The notes beneath the pieces are model-generated. The model ran no database searches, was not told where the DNA came from, and saw nothing but the letters and a program-made list of their open reading frames with translations. Positions 1 through 8,214 of a stretch of 64,000 bases of DNA are shown here, in pieces. Origin of the DNA: Herpetosiphon aurantiacus DSM 785 (GTDB taxonomy: Bacteria; Chloroflexota; Chloroflexia; Chloroflexales; Herpetosiphonaceae); NCBI GenBank assembly GCA_000018565.1, contig CP000875.1, positions 3,425,199-3,489,198 of the forward strand. The letters are read 5' to 3'. The translations under genes and the position numbers were made by a program. Each line of letters opens with the position of its first letter. The first letter of the stretch is position 1.

Positions 1-2
1 GC

Positions 3-614
3 GTCGATGGCTCGACCACACCAATTCCGACAGCTGTACCAACCTCGGGAACCAACCCAACCGCCACTCCAGTACGCACGGCCACCCCAACCCCCAGCAC
101 CGGCTGTACATCGAGCCGCCTGTTCTTCTCAGAATATGTCGAAGGCAGCAGCAACAACAAAGCTTTGGAACTTTACAATAATACTGGAGCCAGCGTCAGC
201 CTCAGTGGCTATAGCATTCAGTTGTATGCCAACGGCTCGACCAGCGCCAGCAGTAGCGTGAATTTGAGTGGCTCGGTCGCCAATGGCGCAACCTATGTGA
301 TTGCCAACGCCTCGGCATCAAGTAGCGTACAGAATCTTGCTAACATCACCAGCAGTGTGGCCAACTTCAATGGCAATGATGCACTTGTGCTGACCTACAA
401 TGGCACGGTGGTTGATAGCTTTGGCCAAGTTGGCAACGACCCAGGTAGCAGCGGTTGGGGTGGCACAACCACCGATCGCACGTTGCGCCGTAAAGCAACA
501 ATCAGCGCAGGCGATACCAATCGCAGCGATAGCTTCACCCCAAGCAGCACCTGGGATAGCTATAGCCTTGATACATTCAGTGGCTTGGGCAACCACAGTG
601 TCAGTTGCCCATAG
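3..614 (+). CDS. Secreted lamin-tail-domain (LTD) protein, C-terminal part
   Basis: The reading frame is open from the window edge, so the true start lies upstream. The visible part begins with a Thr/Pro-rich linker of about 35 residues, typical of secreted Chloroflexota proteins. It is followed by a single LTD domain starting at SRLFFSEYVEGSSNNKALEL and containing the usual ELYNNTG and GYSIQLY strands. The domain runs to the end of the protein, with the stop at 612-614. LTD domains in bacteria are usually C-terminal on extracellular nucleases, phosphatases or surface proteins and act as beta-sandwich accessory modules, so the catalytic portion, if any, is outside the window. A strong terminator follows. 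The domain call is firm; the function of the whole protein is unknown. Confidence 0.8.
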   Translation, partial: VDGSTTPIPTAVPTSGTNPTATPVRTATPTPSTGCTSSRLFFSEYVEGSSNNKALELYNNTGASVSLSGYSIQLYANGSTSASSSVNLSGSVANGATYVIANASASSSVQNLANITSSVANFNGNDALVLTYNGTVVDSFGQVGNDPGSSGWGGTTTDRTLRRKATISAGDTNRSDSFTPSSTWDSYSLDTFSGLGNHSVSCP

Positions 615-644
615 GCCGCAAATCGTGCTGAATTGAATATCTGC

Positions 645-685
645 AAAGGGCTGCTGGAGGAAAATCTAGCAGCCCTTTCATTCTT
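645..685 (+). terminator. Rho-independent terminator after the LTD gene
   Basis: An 11 bp perfect stem (AAAGGGCTGCT at 645-655 with AGCAGCCCTTT at 668-678) encloses a 12 nt loop and is followed by a T-rich tail. It separates the LTD gene from the ABC exporter operon. Confidence 0.8.
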
Positions 686-788
686 AAGGACGAGGGCGGT
701 TCGCTCTCGAATACCTGTTTAACGATCGGTCAGCCATGGTATGCTTAGGCAGTGGGTAGGCTCCTAGCCTACAGGAGGAAACGATTAC

Positions 789-1691
789 ATGGCAATGTTA
801 AATATTGTTGATGTTAAAAAATCTTTTGCCGGAACTGAAGCAGTTCGGGGAGTAAGTTTTAACGTCGAACCTGGCGAATTGTTTGGGGTACTTGGCCCCA
901 ATGGTGCGGGTAAAACCACCACTATCCGCATGATTTTGGATATTTTGCGCCCCGACAGCGGCTCAATTGAGGTGCTGGGCGGCGCAATGGATGAAGCCAA
1001 AAAGAACCGCATCGGCTATCTGCCCGAAGAACGCGGTCTGTATCGCAACCTTAAAGTTCTAGATTGTATGGTCTATTTGGCGACACTCAAAGGCCTTGAG
1101 CGCAACGAGGCTCGCAAACGCGCCAGCGACTATCTTGAACGGGTCGAGCTTGGTCATGTGGCCCAAAAGAAGGTCAGCGAACTAAGCAAAGGGATGCAGC
1201 AAAAAGTACAATTTGGCACAACTATTTTGCACGAACCCGATATTGTGATTATCGACGAACCATTTGAGGCGCTTGACCCAGTAAACACACGTATGGTCAA
1301 AGATCTATTGTTTGATATTCGGCGCGAAGGTCGGGCAGTGCTGATGTGTACCCACCAAATGCACTTAATCGAAGAAATGTGCGACCGGATTGTGATGTTC
1401 AATCGTGGCGAGATTGTTTTGAATGGGACATTGCGTGATGTTCGCCGCCGCTTCGCTCCCAATGCCGTTTGGGTTGAAGGCCATGGCTCATTCGATAATT
1501 TGCCAGGCATCGAGAGTGTCCAAACTGAAAACGGCCAAGTGCAGCTCAATTTGCAAGCTGGCACCAGCCCGCAAAGCGTTTTCCAAGCCTTGGCCAGCCG
1601 TAGCGACACCACCGTTGATCGTTTTGAAGTAGCGATTCCCTCACTCGACGATATTTTTGTGCGAGTGGTTAATGGGGAGCGTGGCCAATGA
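789..1691 (+). CDS. ABC exporter ATP-binding protein (NatA-type)
   Basis: This 300-residue ATPase energises the two permeases encoded directly downstream. Visible motifs are Walker A GPNGAGKTT near residue 37, the degenerate signature LSKGMQQK typical of the NatA/ABC-2 group, and Walker B IIDEPFEALDP, followed by an H-loop (THQM). A C-terminal domain of about 80 residues follows the nucleotide-binding core, as in Na+ and drug exporter ATPases. The ATG is preceded by AGGAGG at 772-777. The stop overlaps the next start as ATGA, indicating translational coupling. By family, the complex probably extrudes Na+ or a toxic compound; the substrate cannot be read from the sequence. Confidence 0.9.
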   Translation: MAMLNIVDVKKSFAGTEAVRGVSFNVEPGELFGVLGPNGAGKTTTIRMILDILRPDSGSIEVLGGAMDEAKKNRIGYLPEERGLYRNLKVLDCMVYLATLKGLERNEARKRASDYLERVELGHVAQKKVSELSKGMQQKVQFGTTILHEPDIVIIDEPFEALDPVNTRMVKDLLFDIRREGRAVLMCTHQMHLIEEMCDRIVMFNRGEIVLNGTLRDVRRRFAPNAVWVEGHGSFDNLPGIESVQTENGQVQLNLQAGTSPQSVFQALASRSDTTVDRFEVAIPSLDDIFVRVVNGERGQ

Positions 1692-2926
1692 GCAAGGCAA
1701 AATGGTGGACGATCGCCGCGCATGAATATAGTGTCCATGCCAAACGCAAAGGCTTTTTGCTAGCCACCTTTGGCACACCATTGCTACTTGGCGCAATCTT
1801 TGGAGCAGTGATTGCCTTTGTGGCCTTTGGCAATCAGAGCAATAATCTTGGCGTTGTCGATCAAGCTGGAATTACAACCCAACTGCCTGCCACAGTCACA
1901 ATTACCGATACCTTGCGCAAAGATGTCGATGTCATTCGATTTAGCGATGAAAATCTAGCCAAAAATGCCCTAAGCAATCAAGAAATTGATGGCTATTTGG
2001 TGATTCCCAACGATTATTTGCAAACGGGCGCATTGCGGGGAGTCGCTGCTGAAGGCAATTTGAATAGCGATGCCCAAGGTCGCTTCAAAAATTACATGCA
2101 AAAAGCGCTGATCAGCCATCAAGCACCGCTTGATAGCGTTCGAGCGCTTGAACCAATTAGTGAAGTGTATAACCGCAAACCCAATAGCAATGCAGAAATT
2201 AGCGAAGCCCAAGGAGTGTTGCTATTTTTCACTCCTTACATCTTTGGCATCTTTCTGTTTATCACCGTATTTAGCTCAAGCGCCTACCTGATGACGGCCT
2301 TGGTCGAAGAAAAAGAATCACGGGTGATGGAGATTCTGGCAACCTCAATGCGTCCCTTTGAGTTGATGCTGGGCAAGATTGTTGGGCTAGGCTTGGTCGG
2401 CTTAACCCAAATCAGCATCTGGGTCGGCACAGCGCTGCTCGGCTTTATGATTGCCCGGGCCAACATCGACGATCTAGCTAATCTGACGCTACCAACCAAT
2501 GTGTTACTGATTGGGGCCATCATGTTTGTGCCAGCCTATTTGATGGTGGCCGGGGCATTAGGTGCAATCGGAGCGGGGGTTTCAGCCGTCCAAGAAGGTC
2601 AACAATTCTCGGGGGTCGTCTCGCTCCTGATGATTTCACCAGTCTGGTTTATGACGCTGATTATTGAAAACCCCAATGGCTTCTTAGCCGTGTTCTTGAG
2701 CATTTTCCCCTTTACTGCGCCAATTGTAATGATGCAACGCGTTGCTTTAGTGAGCGTTCCAGCTTGGCAACTTGGGCTCTCAGTGGTTGTACTGGTTGGC
2801 ATGGCAATTGCCATGATTTGGCTTTCAGCGCGAATTGTGCGGATTGGCATGTTGCGCTATGGCAAGCGGCTTTCGTGGGTCGATATCCGCCGTGCCTTGA
2901 GTTTGGGAGGTCAGCATGGCGAATAA
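1688..2926 (+). CDS. ABC-2 type exporter permease (NatB-like), first copy
   Basis: The protein is a 412-residue membrane subunit with the ABC-2/NatB layout: one N-terminal membrane helix (about residues 22-45), an extracytoplasmic domain of about 130 residues, then five to six helices from about residue 175 onward. The motif VEEKESRVMEILATSM just after the second helix is the cytoplasmic coupling segment diagnostic of NatB/YhaP-like permeases. It overlaps the ATPase gene by 4 bp and the following permease by 11 bp. The next gene is a clear paralogue, so the transporter is probably a heterodimer of two permeases with an ATPase dimer. Confidence 0.88.
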   Translation: MSKAKWWTIAAHEYSVHAKRKGFLLATFGTPLLLGAIFGAVIAFVAFGNQSNNLGVVDQAGITTQLPATVTITDTLRKDVDVIRFSDENLAKNALSNQEIDGYLVIPNDYLQTGALRGVAAEGNLNSDAQGRFKNYMQKALISHQAPLDSVRALEPISEVYNRKPNSNAEISEAQGVLLFFTPYIFGIFLFITVFSSSAYLMTALVEEKESRVMEILATSMRPFELMLGKIVGLGLVGLTQISIWVGTALLGFMIARANIDDLANLTLPTNVLLIGAIMFVPAYLMVAGALGAIGAGVSAVQEGQQFSGVVSLLMISPVWFMTLIIENPNGFLAVFLSIFPFTAPIVMMQRVALVSVPAWQLGLSVVVLVGMAIAMIWLSARIVRIGMLRYGKRLSWVDIRRALSLGGQHGE

Positions 2927-4202
2927 AACCTTCAGTGTCGCCCAAAATGAATTTATCAAACACATTCGTAAACCAACATTTTGGCTGGCTGTGTTTGGCG
3001 TACCCTTAATGATTACGATCATCAGCTTTGTGGGCCAATCAGGCAACAATAGCAACCGCGATGGTTTTGCCGTACCAGGTTTAGGCGATCCGACCAAAAT
3101 CAACGAAGATATTTTGGCTGGCAAGCTCAAAATTGGCTTTGTCGATCAAAGCGCAATCATCAATGGCATTCCCAGCAGCTTTGACCCGCAAACCGCCGCG
3201 CTGTATGTGCAATACCCTGATCTTGATCAAGGCTTGGCTGCCTTAGAAAAAGCCGAAATTCCAGCGCTGTATGTGATTCCAAACGATTATGTTGCGACTG
3301 GCAAGGTTCAGCGCTATAGCAACCAAGTTAATCCATTTGGCGATAGCATCCAATCATCATTGCTGGAGCTGCTGTTGAGCAGCAGTTTGTATCCTGATAC
3401 TGGCAGCAGTTATGCCTTTTTGACCCAACAACCAACCGCTCAGCTGAAGGTTGAAGGACCAGATGGGCCAACCAGCAATGTAGCCAATGAAGGCGAGCGC
3501 ATGCAATCGGCCTTTATGTTGGGCATGGGCTTGGCGTTGCTGTTATATATTTCCATCTTCTCATCGGCCAACTTGCTGTTGCAATCGCTGATCGAAGAAA
3601 AAGAAAATCGGGTGATGGAAGTAATGCTCTCATCATTACGACCACGCAGTTTGCTCCAAGGCAAAATTCTTGGTTTAGGCCTGTTGGGCTTAATCCAAGT
3701 TGGCATCTGGATTACGATTGGCGCAGTGGTGACTGGTCAAGGTGCAGCATTGAGCAGCATGCTCGCAAACGTTGAAATTCCGCTTGGGGCGTGGGTTTTG
3801 GCCTTGATTAGCTTTTTGCTTGGCTATGCTATGTATGCGTCGCTCATGGCCGGAATTGGGGCGGTGGCCAACACCATGCGCGAAAGCTCACAGCTAACCA
3901 TGATTGTAGGCCTGCCAATTATTGTACCATTGGTGTTTCTCAGTGTCATTATCGAGCAACCAAATGGCGGCTTTACGGCGGCCCTCAGTATGTTCCCACT
4001 AACCGCGCCAGTTGTACTAACGATTCGCAGCGTCTTAACCAGCGTGCCATTTTGGCAAATAGCGGTGTCGGTAGCCTTAATGGCCTTAACCGTGATTGGC
4101 TTGCAATTTGTCACGGCTCGTATGTTTCGCGCCAGCACCTTGTTGCGTGGCAGCAAAGCCTCGTTTGGAGCCATGTGGCAAGCCTTGCGCCAATCAGAGT
4201 AA
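2916..4202 (+). CDS. ABC-2 type exporter permease (NatB-like), second copy
   Basis: This 428-residue permease has the same layout as its upstream neighbour: an N-terminal helix, a large extracytoplasmic loop to about residue 185, the coupling motif IEEKENRVMEVMLSSLRP, and five to six C-terminal helices. The pair looks like an ancient tandem duplication, with only the coupling helix and core helices strongly alike. It is the last gene of the exporter operon. A long hairpin follows within 10 bp of the stop. Confidence 0.88.
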   Translation: MANKTFSVAQNEFIKHIRKPTFWLAVFGVPLMITIISFVGQSGNNSNRDGFAVPGLGDPTKINEDILAGKLKIGFVDQSAIINGIPSSFDPQTAALYVQYPDLDQGLAALEKAEIPALYVIPNDYVATGKVQRYSNQVNPFGDSIQSSLLELLLSSSLYPDTGSSYAFLTQQPTAQLKVEGPDGPTSNVANEGERMQSAFMLGMGLALLLYISIFSSANLLLQSLIEEKENRVMEVMLSSLRPRSLLQGKILGLGLLGLIQVGIWITIGAVVTGQGAALSSMLANVEIPLGAWVLALISFLLGYAMYASLMAGIGAVANTMRESSQLTMIVGLPIIVPLVFLSVIIEQPNGGFTAALSMFPLTAPVVLTIRSVLTSVPFWQIAVSVALMALTVIGLQFVTARMFRASTLLRGSKASFGAMWQALRQSE

Positions 4203-4211
4203 TGCAACAAA

Positions 4212-4250
4212 CCAACGATTGCTAGCGTAGATTTCCCTAGCAATCGTTGG
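4212..4250 (+). terminator. Long hairpin after the exporter operon
   Basis: A perfect 14 bp stem (CCAACGATTGCTAG at 4212-4225 with CTAGCAATCGTTGG at 4237-4250) has an 11 nt loop. No T-run follows immediately, so it may be a transcript-stabilising or weak termination structure. A second hairpin (TTTAGCAG/CTGCTAAA, about 4267-4287) lies just downstream in the leader of the S9 peptidase gene. Confidence 0.5.
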
Positions 4251-4362
4251 CAAAATTGCTCTCGTTTTTTAGCAGCAAATCTGCTAAAGTAGAGCCGAGT
4301 TGGAAATGTTCGCGTGTTGGGCTTTGTGTGGAAGAGCTTTGCTCTAGGAGGAAACAAGCGTT

Positions 4363-6738
4363 ATGCGACGACGCATCAGCTTACTGCTGGCTTTGTTGGC
4401 GATCTTGTTTACGACAATGCCTGCCTCGGCAGAAATTGTCAATGTCCCTTACTTTGAAGAACCGGAATTGCTGCTTGCTGAAGATGAGTTGCTCAAACTC
4501 GCCCAACTGCAAGACAACACCTACCCCAGTGTTGGCACCAAAATCAGCCCCGATGACACGACGGTGGTCATTGGCAACTATCGTTATAGCGACACTGGTT
4601 CAGCTTTCTTGAATGTTGTTGATGGCTCGATTGTGCCAATTCAGCCATTACAACTCCCCGAAGATAGCGATTTCTTCCCTTTGGCAGCCACCGAAATGGT
4701 TTGGCTTGATAATGACAACATTGGTCAAGTCTTATACGACCTGTTTATGGGTGGGATGGTGCTGTCCATTAATCGCTACAGTGGCCAAATTAGCTTGTAT
4801 CCAGTTAATTTGCCATTCTTACCGTTATCGATTGCGCCCAATGGCTCGCGCTTGTTGGTGGTCACCTTCGAAGCATCCGAACTTGAAGCAATGCGCCAAT
4901 CGCCCGATTCGGTGAAGTTGCCATTCAACATCGAAGCCCCAAAAACCACCATGGAACGCACCATGCCCAAGGATCGGATTGCCTATTACAGTCATACCGA
5001 TTCACGCCGCCACATGAGCGAAGAAACCCTTGATTTGGCAATCTTCGATCTAACGACTGGCGCATTAACGCCACTCTACAGCGTGCCTGATCATACCTTG
5101 CTCTACGATTATGCATGGTCAAAAGATGGCTCAAAATTCGCTTTGATTCGCGATACGGTGATTTTGGGCGAAGGTTTTGGTGAAAAGCGCTTGGTTGACG
5201 TGATGACCCAAGATGCACTTGGCGGTCTTTCACCCAAGGATAACCCACTCTTCACCGAAAATGTGCTCGATATCTTCGATCTGACGACTGGCAACTTCCA
5301 GCCAGAAGCATGGCGAGCGGTTGATGGCGATGGTCGCGTTGTTCGCGACATCGAATGGAGCACCGACGGCCAACGCTACATCGTGCGCTTGGAACGTCCA
5401 GCTCAAATCGCTGGTCGCCCACACCCAACCTATATCTTCCCAGATATGGCCAGCTATCAATTCCGTAGCGTCGATGGCACGTTGCAACGCGAATTGTATG
5501 CACCTGAATTGCAAACCCCTGAAGCTTCAGGCTTCTTCTATCTCTCACCAGATGAAGTCTTGTTCATCACTGCCAATGGCACCAACCAAGCCTTGTACTA
5601 CTTCAACCAAGGCTCAGGCGAGTTCCGCAAAGTGTCGAACATGGATGGCACCTATTTTGGTGTAACCACCACGAATATGAGCCGTCAGTTGATCTTCAGC
5701 TACATGTCGTTCAGCCAGCCAGCCGATATTTATCGTTTGAACTGGGATGGCCAAGCGCTCAGTCGCTTGACCTGGGCCAACGCCGAGCTTGAAAAAATTA
5801 ATAATGTTCGAGTTGATAGCGTTTCGTTTACCGTCAGCAGTGGCGCACAACGCAATGGCTTCTTAATTCAACCTGCTGGCGCTGAGTTCCCACCAAAAGA
5901 TGTGCCAATCGTGATGTGGCAAGAAGGTGGACCACGCGCTACAATGACCCAATTCTTCGCGACCAACACTGAAAATCCCTACAACCTGTTGCCAAACTTT
6001 GGCATCGCGGTGTTGTATGTGCCACTGCCTGGTCGCTTGGGCTTCGGGCCAGAATTCTTGAACGCCTTGGCTGATAATGACAACTTCGGCAAGATCGATA
6101 TCGACGAAGGTGCCGAAATTATTGGCCAAGCAATTTCACGCGGTTGGACCTCACAAAATAAGGTTGGGGTAACTGGCTGTTCATACGGCGGCTATTTCAG
6201 CGCCCAAAGTATCACCCGCCACCCAACTCGCTACGCTGCTGCCAACCCACAATGCACCTTGCTCAACAACGCCAATGAATTCCACTTTGGCTTGGGGCCA
6301 TTAATTGCCTACCTCGAAGGTGGCACACCAATGGATAAGCCCGCTGAATATGCCGCTGATTCGCCATTGAATCGCGCTGATCGCGTGCGCACTCCAACCC
6401 TGTTGTTCCATGGCGAATACGACTTCTTGCCAGTCAAGTATGCCGTTGACTTCCATGACCAAATCGAAATTCAAAAGCACCGCGTCAAGTTGGTGACCTA
6501 TGAACTCGAAGGCCATGGTTTGAGCGACCCTGCCAACCAATATCGCGCTGCCCAAGAGCAAATCTTGTGGTTCCGCCAATATTTGAGCGGTAGCCCAAGT
6601 GTCGCTGCCGAGCCAGTCGTGACCGATGCCGCAACCATGACAGTGCCTGAAACTACTGATGTAATCGTGTTTACGGAAACCGCTACGTTTGCAGCACCAA
6701 GCTTGCAATTCGGCAAGAATCTGATTACTGCTGAATAA
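4363..6738 (+). CDS. Secreted S9-family (prolyl oligopeptidase-like) peptidase
   Basis: The 791-residue protein begins with a signal peptide (MRRRISLLLALLAILFTTMP, cleavage probably after ASA). A beta-propeller-like region follows to about residue 500, with WD40/PD40-style segments such as PNGSRLLVV and WSKDGSKFALIR. The C-terminal alpha/beta-hydrolase domain carries the nucleophile elbow GCSYGGY with Ser607, Asp687 in HGEYDFLP and His718 in EGHGLSDP, so the catalytic triad is intact. Such enzymes hydrolyse oligopeptides. The signal peptide places it outside the cytoplasmic membrane, fitting a predatory or scavenging lifestyle. An AGGAGG site precedes the ATG. The last 45 residues are Thr/Val-rich and lie beyond the hydrolase fold. 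Confidence 0.9.
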   Translation: MRRRISLLLALLAILFTTMPASAEIVNVPYFEEPELLLAEDELLKLAQLQDNTYPSVGTKISPDDTTVVIGNYRYSDTGSAFLNVVDGSIVPIQPLQLPEDSDFFPLAATEMVWLDNDNIGQVLYDLFMGGMVLSINRYSGQISLYPVNLPFLPLSIAPNGSRLLVVTFEASELEAMRQSPDSVKLPFNIEAPKTTMERTMPKDRIAYYSHTDSRRHMSEETLDLAIFDLTTGALTPLYSVPDHTLLYDYAWSKDGSKFALIRDTVILGEGFGEKRLVDVMTQDALGGLSPKDNPLFTENVLDIFDLTTGNFQPEAWRAVDGDGRVVRDIEWSTDGQRYIVRLERPAQIAGRPHPTYIFPDMASYQFRSVDGTLQRELYAPELQTPEASGFFYLSPDEVLFITANGTNQALYYFNQGSGEFRKVSNMDGTYFGVTTTNMSRQLIFSYMSFSQPADIYRLNWDGQALSRLTWANAELEKINNVRVDSVSFTVSSGAQRNGFLIQPAGAEFPPKDVPIVMWQEGGPRATMTQFFATNTENPYNLLPNFGIAVLYVPLPGRLGFGPEFLNALADNDNFGKIDIDEGAEIIGQAISRGWTSQNKVGVTGCSYGGYFSAQSITRHPTRYAAANPQCTLLNNANEFHFGLGPLIAYLEGGTPMDKPAEYAADSPLNRADRVRTPTLLFHGEYDFLPVKYAVDFHDQIEIQKHRVKLVTYELEGHGLSDPANQYRAAQEQILWFRQYLSGSPSVAAEPVVTDAATMTVPETTDVIVFTETATFAAPSLQFGKNLITAE

Positions 6739-6753
6739 CTACGTTCGGAATGC

Positions 6754-6790
6754 AACAGGCGGGGCAATAGTTGCTCCGCCTGTTTTTATT
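6754..6790. terminator. Bidirectional terminator between convergent genes
   Basis: A 14 bp stem (6754-6767 with 6771-6784, one G-T pair) and a 3 nt loop are followed by TTTTT on the plus strand. It lies between the peptidase stop and the stop of the minus-strand thiamine diphosphokinase gene, and could serve both. Confidence 0.8.
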
Positions 6791-7443
6791 TAAGCCAAGT
6801 ATCCCGACTGTAGCTCGCGTTCGATCATCGCCAACAACAGCCCTGAGCGAATGCTGACTTGGGCCGATTCTGTTGCAAATTCGTTGCTAACGCCTCGCGC
6901 TGGGCCAATTGGCAAATCTTCGTCGCGCAATGGGTAGCGCAAGCCCTCAGTACGTACTCCCGCAACATCGCCCAAGGGCAACAGCGAAACCCGCAAACCA
7001 AGTTTACCCTGCAGCTGCAATTGATCACGAATTAAGCGCACTTCCCAATTGGCATCAAGCAACGCCACATCACGCCCAATCAAGGCTGGATGGGTCAGCA
7101 AGAGTTGGTTGGCCATATGCATATCGGGCCGACCACCAAGCGCCGCCAGAATCCGAATCTGATCCGCGCCGCGTTCAGCCGCCAGCAACAATGCCAATTC
7201 GAGGTCGGTTTCGTTTTTGGCCGCTGGAAAGCGCTGAATCTCAACCTTGCGGGCTTGCATAATCTCCAAGGTTGCAGGCTGAATCGAATCCAAATCGCCG
7301 ATAATCACATGCGGTGTAACCCCATGATTCAAGGCATGACGTGCCCCGCCATCAGCAGCAATCAATAAATCGGTACTACTCAATAAAGGCAAGGCCGCCC
7401 GAATATCGGCTTGCGGCGCGTCGGCAATAATAACTGCTAGCAT
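6790..7443 (-). CDS. Thiamine diphosphokinase
   Basis: This 217-residue protein matches thiamine pyrophosphokinase, which transfers diphosphate from ATP to thiamine to give thiamine diphosphate. It shows the N-terminal catalytic fold with DLLIAADGGARHAL (about residues 27-40) and VIIGDLDSI (about 46-54), the Asp cluster that binds Mg-ATP, then KNETDLELAL, all hallmark family motifs. A C-terminal beta-sandwich thiamine-binding half follows (LGLRVSLLPLGD). Length agrees with the family. Its ATG overlaps the stop of the upstream HAD gene by one base (TAATG), so the two are probably co-translated. Confidence 0.9.
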   Translation of the reverse strand: MLAVIIADAPQADIRAALPLLSSTDLLIAADGGARHALNHGVTPHVIIGDLDSIQPATLEIMQARKVEIQRFPAAKNETDLELALLLAAERGADQIRILAALGGRPDMHMANQLLLTHPALIGRDVALLDANWEVRLIRDQLQLQGKLGLRVSLLPLGDVAGVRTEGLRYPLRDEDLPIGPARGVSNEFATESAQVSIRSGLLLAMIERELQSGYLA

Positions 7444-8111
7444 TAGGCTCCTTGGCTCAGTGGCGCTAAATCCAATAATTCAGTCAGCGAGTTAATTACA
7501 TAATCGGTTTGCACAGCGCGTATTTTAGCTTCAGGCCGCTGGAGCAGTACGGTGGTCATGCCAAATTTGGCTGCGCCAGCATGCTCTTGGGTATCGCCAT
7601 CACCAACATACACCACCTCACGCGGGTCAACATTCAAGACATCGAGGGCATGCTGATAAATGCCAGGCTCAGGCTTGGCCGAACGCACATCGCAGGAGTA
7701 GGCAAGTGCATCAAACAAATTTAGCAAACCCAGCGGCTCCATCATCGGGATGGTTTCGGCTGAGCAGTTGGTGACCAAGGCAATTTGGTGGCCACGTGCT
7801 CGCAAGGCTTGCAAGGTCGGTATCGAATCGGGATAAACGCGAAGCGTGCTGAAAAACTCCAAGCGCTGTTTGGTCAGCGTGGCATGCACCTCAGGTGTAA
7901 CGCTCATCCCCAAATAGCCCAAGGTTTGATCAACAATCTCTTCAGCCAAACGATAGGTGCCAACCATCCGCGCTTGATACGAACGACCAGCCGCAGCATG
8001 AAAGGCATGCTGCTCGATGCCGAGCAGCGGGGCTGCCAAGGTTGCCCAGTTGTAAGCGGGGTCTGGCTCAATCAAGGTAAAGTACAAATCGATAAATACA
8101 GGTCGTGGCAT
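7443..8111 (-). CDS. HAD-family hydrolase
   Basis: The start is placed at the ATG at 8111, which has GGAG six bases upstream and gives 222 residues beginning MPRPVFIDLYFTLIE; a longer frame to 8255 would overlap the divergent gene's promoter. The nucleophile is Asp8 in FIDLYFTL, where the second Asp of the usual DxD is Tyr, as in haloacid-dehalogenase-like members rather than classic phosphatases. ALVTNCSAE is motif II. KPEPGIYQHAL with VVYVGDGDTQEHAGA are motifs III and IV. The substrate is unknown. Coupling to thiamine diphosphokinase hints at, but does not prove, a link to thiamine phosphate metabolism. Confidence 0.85.
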   Translation of the reverse strand: MPRPVFIDLYFTLIEPDPAYNWATLAAPLLGIEQHAFHAAAGRSYQARMVGTYRLAEEIVDQTLGYLGMSVTPEVHATLTKQRLEFFSTLRVYPDSIPTLQALRARGHQIALVTNCSAETIPMMEPLGLLNLFDALAYSCDVRSAKPEPGIYQHALDVLNVDPREVVYVGDGDTQEHAGAAKFGMTTVLLQRPEAKIRAVQTDYVINSLTELLDLAPLSQGA

Positions 8112-8214
8112 ACATACTCCGTCGCAAAAAACATTCTTGCAGCTATTGTATGCAGATTGGCGTTTTATGGTACGATGCTGGCTGATTGTGGCCTTTAATT
8201 CCGAAGGGTTGTGC

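Noticed and set aside
6790-7443. TPP riboswitch near thiamine diphosphokinase
   Set aside because: No CUGAGA/ACC-type THI-box pair is seen upstream of the HAD or kinase genes on the minus strand.
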